Of a stretch of DNA of 64,000 nucleotides, positions 14,741-24,388 are shown in pieces. Origin of the DNA: Streptomyces lunaelactis (GTDB lineage Bacteria > Actinomycetota > Actinomycetes > Streptomycetales > Streptomycetaceae); NCBI RefSeq assembly GCF_003054555.1, contig NZ_CP026304.1, forward strand, positions 5,580,001 through 5,644,000. Direction: 5' to 3'. Below the pieces are notes generated by a model. That model was not told where the DNA came from. It did no database searches and saw nothing but the letters and a program-made list of their open reading frames with translations. Within the stretch, counting starts at the first letter, position 1; each line of letters begins with the position of its first letter. The position numbers and the translations under genes were made by a program.

Positions 14741-17056
14741 ATGTCCCAGGTCGACGCCCCACGCGGGAGGACATGCTCGCGAACGCTCCGCTCCGTCGCG
14801 CTGCTGACCAGCGGGGTGCTGGCGCTGCCGGTCCTGGCCGGCTGCAGCTCGGGCGAGGACGCGGACACCGGCAGCGCCACGGCCCAGGACATCGCCCCCA
14901 CCGGGCGGGAGCTGGTCGCCGACGGAGGCACGCTGCGCTGGGCGGTCGACGCCATGCCCAGCACCCTCAACGCCTTCCAGGCCGACGCGGACGCCACCAC
15001 GGCGCGCATCGCCGGAGCCGTACTCCCCGCGCTCTTCACGCTGGACCGGCGCGGCCGGCCGCAGCGCAATCCCGACTACGTCGAGTCCGCCGGAATCGTC
15101 AAGCGCGAGCCCAAGCAGGTCGTGCTCTACAAGCTGAACCAGAAGGCGGTGTGGAGCGATGGCCGGGAGATCGGGGCGGCCGACTTCGTCGCCCAGTGGC
15201 GCGCCCTGGGCGGAAAGGATTCCGCGTACTGGACCGCGCGCAACTCCGGGTACGAACGGATCGAGAAGATCGAGAAGGGCGCCGACGACCTCCAGGTCAA
15301 GGTCACCTTCAACAAGCCGTTCGCGGACTGGCAGTCCCTCTTCACCCCGCTCTACCCGAAGGAAGTGACCGGGACCCCGGACTCCTTCAACGACGGGGCC
15401 CGCAGCACGCTCAAGGTGATGGCCGGCCCCTTCCAGCTGGCGGCGGTGGACCGCAAGGCGGGCACGAGCACACTCGTACGCAATCCCCGCTGGTGGGGGC
15501 AGCGGGCGAAGCTGGAGAAGGTGGTGCTGACCGCGGTGCCGCGCGAGAAGCGTGCCGCCGCTCTCGCCGCCGGCACCCTCGACCTCGCGGAGGTCGACCG
15601 GCGCGCGGTGGAGCGCATCGTCCTCGCGGCCCGGGACAAGGGCGCGGCCGGCCAGCCGCTCGCCCACGGGCCGGGCGCGGCCCTCACCCCCTCCGCCGCG
15701 CTCAAGTCCTGGGCACTGGCCAACGGCTCGGACAGCAAGAAGGCCGAGGCCGCGAAGAAGGCCCGCGCCCAGACCGTGGCGGCGGTCGAGAAGTACACCG
15801 CTGAGCAGAACGCCCTGCGCGGATTCGTGGTGCGCAAGTCGCTGGAGCCCGCGTACACCCAGCTCGCGCTGAACGGCGAGTCCGGCCCCCTCGCCGACGG
15901 CCGGGTGCGCCGCGCCGTGGCCCGTGCGCTCAACCGCAACGAGCTCGCCGAGGCCGTACTGACCCCGCTCGGTCTGCCCGCCGATCCGCCCGGCAGCCAT
16001 CTGGCGCTGGCCGGCCAGCGGGCGTACACGGACAACAGCGGCGCGCTCGGCGAGCAGAACACCCAGGAGGCGCAGGCGCTGCTGGCCGACGCGGGCTGGA
16101 CCCCCGGCGGGGCGCTCAAGAAGCCCGCGCCGGCCAAGGCGGGCAACGAGGCGGGCAGCGGCGAGCAGGCCGAGCCCGGCGGGCAGGCCGAGGCCAGTAA
16201 GAGGGCCGAGCCGAGCAAGAAGAGCGAGTCCAAGAACCGGGCGCGGGAAGAAGCGGAGCACAGCGCGTCCGACGAGGGGTTGTACATCGTCGACGACGAC
16301 AAGCCCGCGGGCCACGGCCCCGGCAGCGGCGGCAGCGGTACGCGCATCCTCGCCCCCGCCCCCGGCGCTGCCCTCCAGGGTGTGGCCCCGGAGCGCCGGG
16401 CGGAGTCGCTCGGGGACGACACCGCCAACAAGCCAGGGACCAAGGCGCAGGAGAATCAGGGCGGGGCCGCCGGAGCGTACGCACCGCGCGGCACCGCCGC
16501 CCCCGCCCGGGGGAGCGGCCCGCTCGGCAAGGACGGCAAGCCGCTCACGCTGCGGTTCGTCCTTCCCGCGGGCCCCGGCTCCGAGGCGCTGCGCACCGTC
16601 GGCGACAAGATCGCGAAGATGCTGGACCGGATCGGCATCAACACCGAGCTGATCAAGGTCTCCGACACCAGCTTCTTCAAGGACCACATCGCCTCCGGCG
16701 ACTACGACCTGGCGCTGTACTCCTGGCCCGCCACCGCCTACCCGGCGACCGACGCCCGGCCGATCTTCGCCAAGCCCGAGCCCGCGAGCGACGGCTCACT
16801 GCTGGTGGAGCAGAACTACACCCGCGTCGGCACGGACTACATCGACCAGCTCTTCGACGAGGCCGCTGCCGAGCTGAACGAGGACGAGGCCCGTGACCTG
16901 GTGCGCCGGGCGGATGCCCGCATCTGGGCCGCGGCCGGATCCATTCCCCTGTATCAGCGCCCCGAGCTGGTGGCCGCCAAGCGGCAGGTGGTCAACGCCG
17001 GCGCCTTCGGCTTCGCCGCCCCCCGCTACCAGGACATCGGGTTCAAGAAGTCCTAA
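14741..17056 (+). CDS. Family 5 ABC-transporter solute-binding lipoprotein with low-complexity insert
   Basis: A 771-residue lipoprotein, about 200 residues longer than usual for the peptide/nickel-binding SBP_bac_5 family. The lipobox is VLAGC, with the acylated Cys at residue 35. The binding domain starts at about residue 65 (TLRWAVDAMPSTLNAFQAD) and continues to about 455, then resumes at about 600 (PLTLRFVLPAGPGSEALRTV) to the end. Between them residues 456-600 are a hydrophilic region rich in Ala, Glu, Lys, Pro and Gly that is probably disordered. The start at ATG 14741 follows GAAGAGG. No permease or ATPase genes accompany it, so it may serve another transporter or act as a receptor. 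A hairpin terminator follows. Ligand unknown. Confidence 0.85.
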   Translation: MSQVDAPRGRTCSRTLRSVALLTSGVLALPVLAGCSSGEDADTGSATAQDIAPTGRELVADGGTLRWAVDAMPSTLNAFQADADATTARIAGAVLPALFTLDRRGRPQRNPDYVESAGIVKREPKQVVLYKLNQKAVWSDGREIGAADFVAQWRALGGKDSAYWTARNSGYERIEKIEKGADDLQVKVTFNKPFADWQSLFTPLYPKEVTGTPDSFNDGARSTLKVMAGPFQLAAVDRKAGTSTLVRNPRWWGQRAKLEKVVLTAVPREKRAAALAAGTLDLAEVDRRAVERIVLAARDKGAAGQPLAHGPGAALTPSAALKSWALANGSDSKKAEAAKKARAQTVAAVEKYTAEQNALRGFVVRKSLEPAYTQLALNGESGPLADGRVRRAVARALNRNELAEAVLTPLGLPADPPGSHLALAGQRAYTDNSGALGEQNTQEAQALLADAGWTPGGALKKPAPAKAGNEAGSGEQAEPGGQAEASKRAEPSKKSESKNRAREEAEHSASDEGLYIVDDDKPAGHGPGSGGSGTRILAPAPGAALQGVAPERRAESLGDDTANKPGTKAQENQGGAAGAYAPRGTAAPARGSGPLGKDGKPLTLRFVLPAGPGSEALRTVGDKIAKMLDRIGINTELIKVSDTSFFKDHIASGDYDLALYSWPATAYPATDARPIFAKPEPASDGSLLVEQNYTRVGTDYIDQLFDEAAAELNEDEARDLVRRADARIWAAAGSIPLYQRPELVAAKRQVVNAGAFGFAAPRYQDIGFKKS

Positions 17057-17112
17057 AACCCCGACTCTGAAGAAGAAGTGGCAGGTCAGAACCTCAGAAC
17101 TGGCTCAAGTCC

Positions 17113-17141
17113 CTTGCCCGCCGGCACCGCCGGCGGGCAAG
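17113..17141 (+). terminator. Hairpin terminator after the lipoprotein gene
   Basis: CTTGCCCGCCGGC (17113-17125) and GCCGGCGGGCAAG (17129-17141) form a perfect 13-pair stem with a three-base loop, 57 bases past the stop. The 17057-17355 gap holds nothing else except the typA leader. Confidence 0.75.
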
Positions 17142-17355
17142 CTGGTGCCTACCCTTGACCCAGGCTTTCGCACCCCCAGCGCACTCCCCAGTGCACTCCC
17201 CAGCGCACCAGGATCACCTTCACGATCGGCCCGGGAAGCCCCGGACGCGGCGGCCCCGTACCATGGGGACCAGCCGTGGCGCGTCCGCCCGGCGGGCGGA
17301 CGAGGCTACGACAGTCAGACGCCTGACCCCACGATCGAGAGAAGCGCCAGCCAGC

Positions 17356-19230
17356 ATGCCCACGCGCCACGACATCCGTAACGTTGCCATCGTCGCCCAC
17401 GTCGACCACGGCAAGACCACCCTGGTCGACGCCATGCTGAAGCAGGCCGGCGCGTTCGCCGCGCACGCCGCCGAGCACCTCGACGACCGCATGATGGACT
17501 CGAACGACCTGGAGCGTGAGAAGGGCATCACGATCCTGGCGAAGAACACCGCCGTGAAGTACCACCCCAAGGCCGGCGGGTCCCCGATCACCATCAACAT
17601 CATCGACACCCCCGGCCACGCCGACTTCGGCGGCGAGGTCGAGCGTGGTCTGTCGATGGTCGACGCGGTCGTCCTGCTCGTGGACGCCTCCGAGGGCCCG
17701 CTTCCGCAGACCCGCTTCGTGCTCCGCAAGGCGCTGCAGGCCCGGATGCCCGTCATCCTCTGCATCAACAAGACGGACCGCCCGGACTCCCGGATCGACG
17801 AGGTCGTCAACGAGACCTACGACCTCTTCCTGGACCTGGACGCGGACGAGGAGCAGATCGAGTTCCCGATCGTCTACGCCTGCGCCCGTGACGGCGTCGC
17901 CTCGCTGACCAAGCCGGAGGACGGCACTGTCCCGGCCGACAGTGAGAACCTGGAGCCGTTCTTCACCACGATCCTCGAGCACGTCCCGGCTCCCGAGTAC
18001 GACGATGCCGCGCCGCTCCAGGCCCACGTCACCAACCTGGACGCCGACAACTTCCTCGGCCGTATCGCGCTGTGCCGCGTCGAGCAGGGCGAGCTGCGCA
18101 AGGGCCAGACGGTCACCTGGATCAAGCGCGACGGCACGATGTCCAACGTGCGCATCACCGAGCTGATGATGACCGAGGCACTCACCCGCAAGCCGGCCGA
18201 AAAGGCCGGCCCGGGCGACATCTGCGCCATCGCCGGTATCCCGGACATCATGATCGGCGAGACCCTGGCCGACCCAGAGAACCCGATCGCCCTGCCGCTG
18301 ATCACGGTCGACGAGCCGGCCATCTCGATGACCATCGGTGCGAACACCTCACCGCTCGTCGGTAAGGGGGGCAAGGGCCACAAGGTCACTGCCCGGCAGA
18401 TCAAGGACCGTCTGGACCGGGAGCTGGTCGGTAACGTCTCGCTCCGTGTCCTGGACACCGAGCGCCCCGACGCCTGGGAGGTGCAGGGCCGCGGTGAGCT
18501 CGCCCTGGCCATCCTCATCGAGATCATGCGCCGCGAGGGCTTCGAACTCACCGTCGGCAAGCCGCAGGTGGTCACCAAGCAGGTCGACGGCAAGACCCAC
18601 GAGCCGATCGAGCGCATGACCATCGACTCGCCCGAGGAGCACCTCGGCGCCATTACGCAGCTCATGGCGACCCGTAAGGGCCGCATGGAGACGATGACGA
18701 ACCACGGTTCGGGCTGGGTTCGCATGGAGTGGATCGTCCCGTCCCGCGGCCTCATCGGCTTCCGTACGGAGTTCCTGACCCAGACCCGCGGCACGGGCAT
18801 CGCGCACTCCCTCTTCGAGGGGCACGAGCCGTGGTTCGGCGAGCTGCGCACCCGTCACAACGGCTCGCTGGTGGCGGACCGTGCGGGCGTGGTGACGCCG
18901 TTCGCGATGGTCAACCTCCAGGAGCGCGGTGTCATCTTCACGGAGGCCACCACGGAGGTCTACGAGGGCATGATCATCGGCGAGAACTCGCGCGCCGACG
19001 ACATGGACGTGAACATCACCAAGGAGAAGAAGCTCACCAACATGCGTGCGGCTTCCGCGGACACCACGGAGAACGTGGTGCCCGCGCGCAAGCTCTCCCT
19101 GGAGCAGTCCCTCGAGTTCTGCCGCGATGACGAGTGCATCGAGGTGACCCCGGAGACGGTCCGTATCCGCAAGGTCGTCCTGGACCAGAAGCAGCGCGGC
19201 CGCACGGCCTCCCGCGCGAAGAACAACTGA
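17356..19230 (+). CDS. typA: Translational GTPase TypA/BipA
   Basis: A 624-residue translation-factor GTPase that binds the ribosome and affects assembly and stress translation. G1 is AHVDHGKTT (residues 14-22), the switch region contains REKGITILAKNTA, G3 is DTPGHADFGGEVER and G4 is NKTDRPD. The EF-G-like domains and the TypA-specific C-terminus (about 390-600, with GRGELALAILIEIMRREGFE and SRGLIGFRTEFL) are complete. I chose ATG 17356 because the conserved N-terminus MPTRHDIRNVAIVAHVDHG begins there; the upstream open frame is not coding. A strong terminator follows directly. Confidence 0.96.
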   Translation: MPTRHDIRNVAIVAHVDHGKTTLVDAMLKQAGAFAAHAAEHLDDRMMDSNDLEREKGITILAKNTAVKYHPKAGGSPITINIIDTPGHADFGGEVERGLSMVDAVVLLVDASEGPLPQTRFVLRKALQARMPVILCINKTDRPDSRIDEVVNETYDLFLDLDADEEQIEFPIVYACARDGVASLTKPEDGTVPADSENLEPFFTTILEHVPAPEYDDAAPLQAHVTNLDADNFLGRIALCRVEQGELRKGQTVTWIKRDGTMSNVRITELMMTEALTRKPAEKAGPGDICAIAGIPDIMIGETLADPENPIALPLITVDEPAISMTIGANTSPLVGKGGKGHKVTARQIKDRLDRELVGNVSLRVLDTERPDAWEVQGRGELALAILIEIMRREGFELTVGKPQVVTKQVDGKTHEPIERMTIDSPEEHLGAITQLMATRKGRMETMTNHGSGWVRMEWIVPSRGLIGFRTEFLTQTRGTGIAHSLFEGHEPWFGELRTRHNGSLVADRAGVVTPFAMVNLQERGVIFTEATTEVYEGMIIGENSRADDMDVNITKEKKLTNMRAASADTTENVVPARKLSLEQSLEFCRDDECIEVTPETVRIRKVVLDQKQRGRTASRAKNN

Positions 19231-19243
19231 CGCCCCATCATTG

Positions 19244-19284
19244 ACGGCTCGGCCCCCCGCAGAAACTGCGGGGGGCCGAGCCGT
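19244..19284 (+). terminator. Strong intrinsic-type terminator after typA
   Basis: A perfect 19-pair stem: ACGGCTCGGCCCCCCGCAG (19244-19262) pairs with 19266-19284 across an AAA loop. It starts 14 bases past the typA stop. Confidence 0.85.
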
Positions 19285-19628
19285 TCGTCAACTCCTTTTC
19301 ATGGCCCAAGTGTCCGCATATCGACCATCGCTCTCCGGAACATGTGTTAACGGTCCGTTTCGCGGGTGTCTGTCTGTGCTCACTTTGTCCGGATTTCGGG
19401 CAGCGGGGGTCTGTCGATGTTGTCAAAACGAGACCCTTTAAGTGTGGTTTACGGCTCGGGCGTACTCAATAGTTGGCTCCATTGAGCTCGGGTCAATGGG
19501 TCATGCGCTGTGGGGAGCGCCGACTCACGAGCACACTCTGGGTACGTGACGTGTCCGCTGTCAGGGGTGTCAGCGCGCGTAGATGTGCCCTTCTTGTAGT
19601 GACAAAGTGGACTCATGAGGAGGAACCC
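19285..19628 (+). promoter_or_regulatory. Leader/promoter region of the first oligopeptide operon
   Basis: No gene is seen in these 344 bases, which are AT-richer than their surroundings, as expected for a control region. They contain an inverted repeat CCATTGA (19479-19485) / TCAATGG (19493-19499) with a seven-base spacer, a possible operator. A GAGGAGGA ribosome site lies at 19616-19623 ahead of the binding-protein ATG at 19629. I could not fix a -35/-10 pair with confidence. Confidence 0.4.
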
Positions 19629-21266
19629 ATGCGCGGTGCCAAGAGCGCCAAGTGGGTAGCGGGTGCGATAGTCGTCGCTCTGGCAGCGACCGCCTGTGGC
19701 GGTAGCAGTGACAGCGGCTCCGACGCCAAGGGTGAAGCTGACCCCAACGGCATTTTCTCCATCGAGCTGGGTGAGCCGGAGAAGCTCCTGCACACCGGCG
19801 ACACGATGGAGTCCAACGGCTCCGCCGTCATGGCCGGCCTGTTCTCGACCCTGGTCGACTACAAGGCCGACGGCTCGCTGGAGATGATCAACGCCGAGTC
19901 GGTGGAGACCACCGACTCCAAGACGTGGACCGTCAAGCTCAAGAAGGGCTGGACCTTCCACGACGGCACCCCGGTGACCGCCAAGTCCTATGTGGACGCG
20001 TGGAACTGGAACGCCAACATCAACAACGCCCAGGGGCTGTCCTCCTGGTTCGCGGACATCAAGGGCTTCGACGCCCTGCACCCGGAGAAGGAAGGCGCCA
20101 AGCCGACCGCCGAGGCCATGGAAGGCCTGAAGGTCGTCGACGACAGCACCTTCACCATCGACCTGAAGAGTGCCGTCCCGGCCTTCGGTCACAAGCTCGC
20201 CTACATCGTCTTCGCGCCGCTGCCCGCGTCCTTCTACAAGGACGCGAAGGCCGCGGGCGAGAAGCCGGTCGGCAACGGTCCCTACAAGTTCGACAGCTGG
20301 GACCACAAGAAGCAGATCAAGATCGTCCGTTACGACGACTACAAGGGCCCGAACAAGGCGAAGAACGGTGGTGTGCTCTTCAAGAACTACACCACCCTCG
20401 AGGCCGCGTACGAGGACCTGAAGTCGGGCAACGTCGACGTCCTGCGTCAGATCGGCCCGAAGGACCTCCCGGTCTACCGCGCGGACCTCGGCGACCGCGC
20501 CGTCGACCAGGCGTACTCCGCGATCCAGACGCTGGCCATCGCCTTCTACGCGGACCAGTGGAAGAAGCCGAAGCAGGTCGACCCGAAGGTCATCCAGGGT
20601 CTGTCCATGGCCATCGACCGCGCCACCATCACCAAGACGGTGCTGCAGGGTACGCGTGAGCCGGCCACGGGCTGGGTCGCCAAGGGCGTCGTGGGCTACC
20701 AGGAGAACGCCGCGGGCGACGTCACCAAGTTCGACCCCGCCAAGGCCAAGGAGCTCATCAAGGCCGGCGGCGGCGTCCCGAAGAACGAGATCTTCATCCA
20801 GTTCAACGCCGACGGCGGCCACAAGGAATGGGTCGACGCGGTCTGCAACAGCATCACCCAGGCCACCGCTGTCAAGTGCACCGGTGACAGCAAGCCGGAC
20901 TTCCAGGCCGACCTGACCGCTCGTAAGAGCCAGCAGGTCAAGTCGATCTACCGCTCCGGCTGGGTGCTGGACTACCCCGTCAACTCCAACTTCGTCAGCG
21001 ACCTGTTCCGTACGGGCGCGGCGGGCAACCAGGGTGGCTTCTCCAACAAGGCGCTGGACGCCAAGATCGCGGCTGCTGACGGCGCCGCGACGCTCGACGA
21101 GTCGGTGAAGCAGTTCCAGGCCATCGAGAAGGACCTGGTCAACTACATGCCGTCGATCCCGCTCTGGTACTACAAGGTCAACGCGGGCTACTCGGAGAAG
21201 GTCTCCGGCGTGCAGTACGGCCAGGACGGTGACCCGATCCTGACCGGCGTCGAGGTCAAGAAGTAA
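19629..21266 (+). CDS. Oligopeptide ABC transporter substrate-binding lipoprotein (BldKB-like)
   Basis: A 545-residue SBP_bac_5 lipoprotein. The signal ends in a LAATAC lipobox with the acylated Cys at residue 23. The mature protein has family motifs such as KKGWTFHDGTPVTAKSYVDA, PVGNGPYKF and MAIDRATITKTVL. It captures extracellular oligopeptides and delivers them to the two permeases encoded next. The locus lies just after typA, and together with the neighbouring sdh and mshB genes this corresponds, as I recall, to the S. coelicolor bldK region, where peptide import is needed for aerial growth. In S. coelicolor the first bldK gene is a permease in my memory, so gene order may differ and I leave the symbol blank. 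A hairpin separates this gene from the permeases. The ribosome site GAGGAGGA supports ATG 19629. Confidence 0.88.
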   Translation: MRGAKSAKWVAGAIVVALAATACGGSSDSGSDAKGEADPNGIFSIELGEPEKLLHTGDTMESNGSAVMAGLFSTLVDYKADGSLEMINAESVETTDSKTWTVKLKKGWTFHDGTPVTAKSYVDAWNWNANINNAQGLSSWFADIKGFDALHPEKEGAKPTAEAMEGLKVVDDSTFTIDLKSAVPAFGHKLAYIVFAPLPASFYKDAKAAGEKPVGNGPYKFDSWDHKKQIKIVRYDDYKGPNKAKNGGVLFKNYTTLEAAYEDLKSGNVDVLRQIGPKDLPVYRADLGDRAVDQAYSAIQTLAIAFYADQWKKPKQVDPKVIQGLSMAIDRATITKTVLQGTREPATGWVAKGVVGYQENAAGDVTKFDPAKAKELIKAGGGVPKNEIFIQFNADGGHKEWVDAVCNSITQATAVKCTGDSKPDFQADLTARKSQQVKSIYRSGWVLDYPVNSNFVSDLFRTGAAGNQGGFSNKALDAKIAAADGAATLDESVKQFQAIEKDLVNYMPSIPLWYYKVNAGYSEKVSGVQYGQDGDPILTGVEVKK

Positions 21267-21287
21267 TCGCCCAGGCGTAGTCCGATA

Positions 21288-21326
21288 GCCGTTGCGGGGC
21301 TGACGAATCGCCAGCCCCGCAACGGC
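21288..21326 (+). terminator. Intercistronic hairpin between binding protein and permease
   Basis: GCCGTTGCGGGGCTG (21288-21302) and CAGCCCCGCAACGGC (21312-21326) form a perfect 15-pair stem with a nine-base loop. It sits 22 bases after the binding-protein stop. It probably allows partial termination or protects the upstream message, so that binding protein exceeds transporter. Confidence 0.7.
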
Positions 21327-21436
21327 GCCTTACGCAGCGGCTGGGGGGCCCTTCCACGACATTCGCGTACCCACTGGGGCGCGGTTGCCGCGGGAGGGCC
21401 CGTCGGCTGCGGCTGTCGCATCTCAACGGAGGCATG

Positions 21437-22369
21437 ATGGGGCGCTATGTCGCACGACGACTGCTCCAGATGATCCCGGTATTCCTCGGGACAACCTTTC
21501 TGATCTTCTTCATGGTCTACAGCCTGCCTGGCGACCCCGTGGCGGGGTTGTTCGGCGACAAGGGCGTCGACCCGGCGACTCTCGCCGCCAAGAGACATGA
21601 ACTGGGGCTGGATCTCCCGATCTGGGAGCAGTACTGGAACTACATGACCAATATCGTCCTGCACTTCGACTTCGGTAACCAGATCCGCAATGGGCGGCCG
21701 GTCACCGAGGTGCTGGGCGACGCGTTCCCCATCACCCTGCAGCTCGCGGCGCTGGCTTTCGCCTTCGAGCTCATCTTCGGCATCGGCCTCGGTGTCATCG
21801 CCGGTCTGCGGGCCGGCCGCCTGGCCGACAACGCGATCCTGATCTTCACTCTGCTGATCATCTCGATCCCGGTCTTCGTCCTCGGCTTCATCATCAAGAT
21901 GGTCTTCGCCTTCGAGCTGGGCTGGATGGCGCCGAACGTCAGCAACGAACAGAAGTGGTCCGAGCTGATCGCGCCGGCCATCGTGCTCGGCGGCCTCTCG
22001 CTCGCGTACGTCGCCCGGCTCACCCGCACCTCGATGGCGGAGAACCTGCGCGCCGACTACATGCGCACGGCCGTGGCCAAGGGTCTGCCCAGGCGCCGGA
22101 TCATCGGTGTCCACCTGATGCGCAACTCGATGATCCCCGTCGTCACCTTCCTCGGCACCGACATCGGCGCCCTGATGGGCGGCGCGGTCGTCACCGAAGG
22201 CATCTTCAACGTCAAGGGCATCGGCGGCGTCATCTACGAGTCGATCAGCCGGCGTGAGGGCACCACCCTGGTCGGCCTCGTCACCGTCCTGGTGCTCGTC
22301 TACCTCGCCACCAGCCTGCTCATCGACCTGCTGTATGCGGTCCTGGACCCGAGGATCCGTTATGCCTGA
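21437..22369 (+). CDS. Oligopeptide ABC transporter permease (OppB/DppB type)
   Basis: A 310-residue membrane protein with about six helices and the DppB-type start GRYVARRLLQMIPVFLGTTF. The cytoplasmic EAA-like loop (YMRTAVAKGLPRRRIIGVHL) couples it to the ATPases. It forms half of the translocation pore for oligopeptides. ATG 21437 is preferred over ATG 21434 because GGAGG is only one base before the latter, and the paralogue at 28839 also starts MGRYV. The stop overlaps the next start by eight bases. A very similar gene occurs at 28839. Confidence 0.9.
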   Translation: MGRYVARRLLQMIPVFLGTTFLIFFMVYSLPGDPVAGLFGDKGVDPATLAAKRHELGLDLPIWEQYWNYMTNIVLHFDFGNQIRNGRPVTEVLGDAFPITLQLAALAFAFELIFGIGLGVIAGLRAGRLADNAILIFTLLIISIPVFVLGFIIKMVFAFELGWMAPNVSNEQKWSELIAPAIVLGGLSLAYVARLTRTSMAENLRADYMRTAVAKGLPRRRIIGVHLMRNSMIPVVTFLGTDIGALMGGAVVTEGIFNVKGIGGVIYESISRREGTTLVGLVTVLVLVYLATSLLIDLLYAVLDPRIRYA

Positions 22370-23315
22370 CGTGACCAAGACCGCGGCCGTCGCGACCGAG
22401 GACGCCATCGCGCCGCCCTCCGCCGCCGGGCCCGCGCCCCAGAAGCCGGACAAGGCGCGCAGCCTGTGGGGAGACGCCTGGCAGGACCTCCGCCGCAACC
22501 CCTACTTCCTGGTCGCGGCCGTCCTGATCTCCTTCCTGCTGATCATCACGGCCGTCCCGAGCTTGTTCACCAGCGCCTCGCCCACGGTCGGCGACCTGGT
22601 GCACCACTACCTCGGCAAGCCGGAACTGGGCAGCGTCGGCTCGGAGGGCTGGCTCGGCTATGACGGCCAGGGCCGCTCCGTGTACGCCCGCCTCATCCAC
22701 GGCACCCGTGCCTCGGTCATCGTCGGCATCTGCGTCACCCTGATCGTCACCATCGTCGGTGGCATCACGGGCATGATCGCCGGCTACTTCGGCGGCGTCA
22801 CGGACGCCATCCTCTCCCGGATCACCGACATCTTCTTCGGTATCCCGTTCCTGCTCGGTGCCATGGTCGTGCTGCAGTCCTTCACCGAGCGCACGGTCTG
22901 GGTGGTCGTCTTCGCCCTCGCGTTCCTCGGCTGGACCCAGATCACCCGCGTCATGCGCGGTGCGGTGATCACCATCAAGCAGGCCGACTACGTCCAGGCA
23001 GCCAAGGCCCTCGGCGCCGGCACCACCCGGATCCTGTTCCGGCACATCCTGCCGAACGCCATGGCCCCGGTGATCGTCGTCGCGACCATTTCCCTCGGCG
23101 GCTACATCTCGGCCGAGGCGACCCTGTCGTACCTGGGTCTGGGCCTTTCCTCGCCCATCGTTTCCTGGGGCGTCGACATCTCCACCGGTGTTCAGCAGAT
23201 CCGTACGGCACAGCACATCCTGCTGTACCCGTCGATCATGCTCAGCATCACCGTTCTGGCGTTCATCATGCTCGGCGAAGCAGTTCGCAACGCCCTCGAC
23301 CCCAAGCTGCGCTGA
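22362..23315 (+). CDS. Oligopeptide ABC transporter permease (OppC/DppC type)
   Basis: A 317-residue permease with a cytoplasmic N-terminal extension of about 45 residues (Ala/Pro-rich, then RSLWGDAWQDLRRNPYFLVA) and about six helices. The OppC N-terminal segment GYDGQGRSVYARLIHGTRAS and the EAA loop YVQAAKALGAGTTRILFRHI are clear. It pairs with the preceding permease. ATG 22362 overlaps the upstream stop by eight bases, indicating coupled translation. Confidence 0.9.
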   Translation: MPDVTKTAAVATEDAIAPPSAAGPAPQKPDKARSLWGDAWQDLRRNPYFLVAAVLISFLLIITAVPSLFTSASPTVGDLVHHYLGKPELGSVGSEGWLGYDGQGRSVYARLIHGTRASVIVGICVTLIVTIVGGITGMIAGYFGGVTDAILSRITDIFFGIPFLLGAMVVLQSFTERTVWVVVFALAFLGWTQITRVMRGAVITIKQADYVQAAKALGAGTTRILFRHILPNAMAPVIVVATISLGGYISAEATLSYLGLGLSSPIVSWGVDISTGVQQIRTAQHILLYPSIMLSITVLAFIMLGEAVRNALDPKLR

Positions 23316-23329
23316 GGAGGGCGTACGAC

Positions 23330-24388
23330 ATGACCATCATTGACAAGACCGCGTCTGTCCCCGCCCCGCGCGACGGCAACGACTTCGAGGGCTCGCTCCT
23401 CGAAGTCCGTGACCTGCATGTGGAGTTCCACACCCGTGACGGCGTGGCCAAGGCGGTCAACGGCGTCAACTACAGCGTGAACGCCGGTGAGACGCTCGCC
23501 GTGCTCGGGGAGTCCGGCTCCGGCAAGTCCGTGACCGCGCAGGCGATCATGGGCATCCTCGACATGCCGCCCGGCAAGATCCCGCAGGGAGAGATCTTCT
23601 TCCGCGGCGAGGACATGCTCAAGATGTCCTACGAGGAGCGCCGGCAGATCCGTGGCCGCAAGATCGCCATGATCTTCCAGGACGCGCTCTCCTCACTGAA
23701 CCCGGTCCTCAGCGTCGGCTACCAGCTCGGCGAGATGTTCCGGGTCCACCAGGGCCTGTCCAAGAAAGAAGCCAAGGCCAAGGCCATCGAGCTGATGGAC
23801 AAAGTCAAGATCCCGGCCGCCGCGGCCCGGGTCAACGACTACGCCCACCAGTTCTCGGGCGGTATGCGCCAGCGCATCATGATCGCCATGGCGCTGGCCC
23901 TGGAGCCGGACCTGATCATCGCCGACGAGCCCACCACGGCTCTTGACGTGACGGTCCAGGCCCAGGTCATGGATCTGCTCGCGGAGCTCCAGCGCGAGTA
24001 CAACATGGGCCTGATCCTGATCACCCACGACCTTGGCGTGGTCGCCGACGTCGCGGACAAGATCGCGGTCATGTACGCGGGACGGATCGTCGAGACCGCC
24101 CCGGTGCACGAGCTCTACAAGCGCCCCGCGCACCCCTACACCCGCGGTCTTCTCGACTCCATCCCGCGCCTTGACCAGAAGGGCCAGGAGCTCTTCGCCA
24201 TCAAGGGGCTGCCGCCCAACCTGCTGCGCGTACCGTCCGGTTGTGCGTTCAACCCGCGCTGCACCAAGGCGGAGGACATCTGCCGTACGGACATCCCGGC
24301 GCTGCTCCCGGTCACCGACCGGGACGGCACGGACCTGGTCGGCCGCGGCAGTGCGTGCCACTTCTGGAAGGAGACGATCCATGGCTGA
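23330..24388 (+). CDS. Oligopeptide ABC transporter ATPase (OppD/DppD type)
   Basis: A 352-residue ABC ATPase. Walker A is GESGSGKSV (near residue 60), the signature is QFSGGMRQR (near 173) and Walker B is [12 protein letters not shown]. The C-terminal oligopeptide/dipeptide domain includes [15 protein letters not shown], a cysteine cluster that in related Dpp ATPases can hold an Fe-S cluster (inference for this protein). It drives import with the OppF-like partner encoded next, whose start overlaps by eight bases. AGGAGGGCG precedes ATG 23330. Confidence 0.92.
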   Translation: MTIIDKTASVPAPRDGNDFEGSLLEVRDLHVEFHTRDGVAKAVNGVNYSVNAGETLAVLGESGSGKSVTAQAIMGILDMPPGKIPQGEIFFRGEDMLKMSYEERRQIRGRKIAMIFQDALSSLNPVLSVGYQLGEMFRVHQGLSKKEAKAKAIELMDKVKIPAAAARVNDYAHQFSGGMRQRIMIAMALALEPDLIIADEPTTALDVTVQAQVMDLLAELQREYNMGLILITHDLGVVADVADKIAVMYAGRIVETAPVHELYKRPAHPYTRGLLDSIPRLDQKGQELFAIKGLPPNLLRVPSGCAFNPRCTKAEDICRTDIPALLPVTDRDGTDLVGRGSACHFWKETIHG

